The notes under the pieces: model-generated
What the model saw: only the letters and a program-made list of their open reading frames with translations
Told to the model about the DNA's origin: nothing
The model's database searches: none
DNA from: Spirochaetaceae bacterium
GTDB taxonomy: Bacteria; Spirochaetota; Spirochaetia; WRBN01
Length of the DNA stretch: 32,034 bases
Direction of reading: 5' to 3'
Assembly: GCA_020024055.1 (NCBI GenBank)
Contig: JAHHUI010000005.1
Coordinates: 1-32,034 of the forward strand
Part shown: positions 31,450 through 32,034 of the stretch, one piece after another
Layout of the letters: every line of letters starts with the position of its first letter
How positions within the stretch are numbered: position 1 is the stretch's first letter
Program-made: the position numbers and the translations under genes

Positions 31450-32034
31450 CCGTCTGGGCTCTGGCATTGATGCATTGCTGGGCAGCCTGAATATTTCAGC
31501 TCAGGACAGTGATGCACCCCTGACAACTATGATTCCCGTGAGCATCATCGTGGCGAATAAACGCCAGCCGCGCCAGATTTTCAACGAAGAAAGCCTGAAA
31601 GAACTCTCTGAATCTATTCGCAGTCAGGGCATTCTCCAGCCTTTGCTGGTGGAAGAATATGGCCGCTATTATCGTATTGTAGCTGGAGAACGCCGCTGGC
31701 GTGCCTCGCAAATGGCAGGCCTGGAAAAAGTGCCCGCCATTGTCCGCACTTTCACCACCGAAGAGAGATTAATTGTTTCCTTGTTGGAAAATATTCAGCG
31801 CGAGAATATCTCTGCCCTGGAAGAAGCCCAGGCCTATAAAGAACTGATGTCTGTGGCTGGACTGAATCAACAGGAACTGGCCGATCGCCTGGGAAAAAGC
31901 CGCAGCGCCGTGGCCAATACACTGCGCCTGCTGAATCTGCCGCCTGAAATTCAACAGGCCTTGATCTCTGGCGAACTTTCGGCTGGGCATGCGCGCGCTC
32001 TGCTGGCCGCAGAAACAGAAGAACTTCAAAAAGC
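31433..32034 (+). CDS. parB: Chromosome-partitioning protein ParB, N-terminal part (cut by window edge)
   Basis: A partial frame of 200 codons with no stop before the right edge. Start GTG at 31433 overlaps the parA end by 17 bases and has GAGG 9 bases upstream. The N-terminus has KKNSRLGSGIDALLGSL, the usual ParA-interaction region. The CTPase/ParB core shows NKRQPRQIFNEESLKELSESI, QGILQPLLV, IVAGERRWRASQMAGLEKVPAIV and LLENIQRENISALEEA. The helix-turn-helix that binds parS follows (LADRLGKSRSAVANTLRLLNL). The C-terminal dimerisation domain is outside the window. It forms the partition operon with parA. Confidence 0.97.
   Translation, partial: MQKKNSRLGSGIDALLGSLNISAQDSDAPLTTMIPVSIIVANKRQPRQIFNEESLKELSESIRSQGILQPLLVEEYGRYYRIVAGERRWRASQMAGLEKVPAIVRTFTTEERLIVSLLENIQRENISALEEAQAYKELMSVAGLNQQELADRLGKSRSAVANTLRLLNLPPEIQQALISGELSAGHARALLAAETEELQK

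Overview
The window looks like a chromosomal segment of a flagellated spirochaete. The best evidence is FlaA, the sheath protein of periplasmic flagella, together with FlbB, the spirochaete motor-collar protein, placed directly after fliJ. An archaeal/eukaryote-type prolyl-tRNA synthetase and the spirochaete-like blocks frr-uppS-cdsA-dxr-rseP and rpsF-ssb-rpsR-rplI-dnaB fit as well. Genus cannot be fixed from sequence reading alone, although a Treponema-like relative is plausible.

Layout. Bases 1-7939 (minus strand) hold one motility operon read flgB, flgC, fliE, fliF, fliG, fliH, fliI, fliJ, flbB and the start of fliK, which runs off the left edge. It builds the rod base, MS ring, switch, export ATPase complex, motor collar and hook-length ruler. 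Candidate sigma-28 and sigma-70 promoters lie before flgB. At 8175-8810 (plus) is a TerB/J-domain co-chaperone-like gene. Bases 8807-15834 (minus) form a dense housekeeping operon frr-uppS-cdsA-dxr-rseP-purA-ddl (ribosome recycling, undecaprenyl and isoprenoid supply, phospholipid activation, site-2 protease, purine synthesis, D-Ala-D-Ala), with a clear promoter before frr. Bases 15988-17010 are flaA as a stand-alone unit with a near-consensus promoter and a hairpin terminator. Bases 17177-20628 (minus) are an envelope operon: a membrane-anchored 5'-nucleotidase-like protein that has lost metal ligands, an N-acetylmuramoyl-L-alanine amidase, and a GerM-domain protein. Divergent from it are a small membrane protein and a GNAT acetyltransferase (20763-21619). 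Bases 21610-24608 (minus) are rpsF-ssb-rpsR-rplI-dnaB.

Bases 24736-28451 are the most accessory part: an intact substrate-binding lipoprotein, a second (ThiY/NMT1-like) binding protein broken by six frame changes, an AT-rich lipoprotein of unknown function, coaD on the opposite strand, and a decayed paralogue of that lipoprotein carrying a T9G7 tract. From 28520 to the right edge (plus) come proS-tmk and then parA-parB, with parB cut by the window end.

Three observations stand out. First, five transcription units (20763, 24736, 26624, parA, coaD) have sigma-70-like promoters whose -10 box ends only 8-10 bases before the start codon, which suggests leaderless mRNAs. Second, the nucleotidase-like protein looks like a pseudoenzyme linked to peptidoglycan genes. 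Third, the binding-protein/lipoprotein region shows active gene decay and paralogy, with a possible slippage tract. No tRNA, rRNA, CRISPR array, insertion sequence or prophage was seen, and with the pseudogenes counted no gene-free stretch exceeds about 300 bases.
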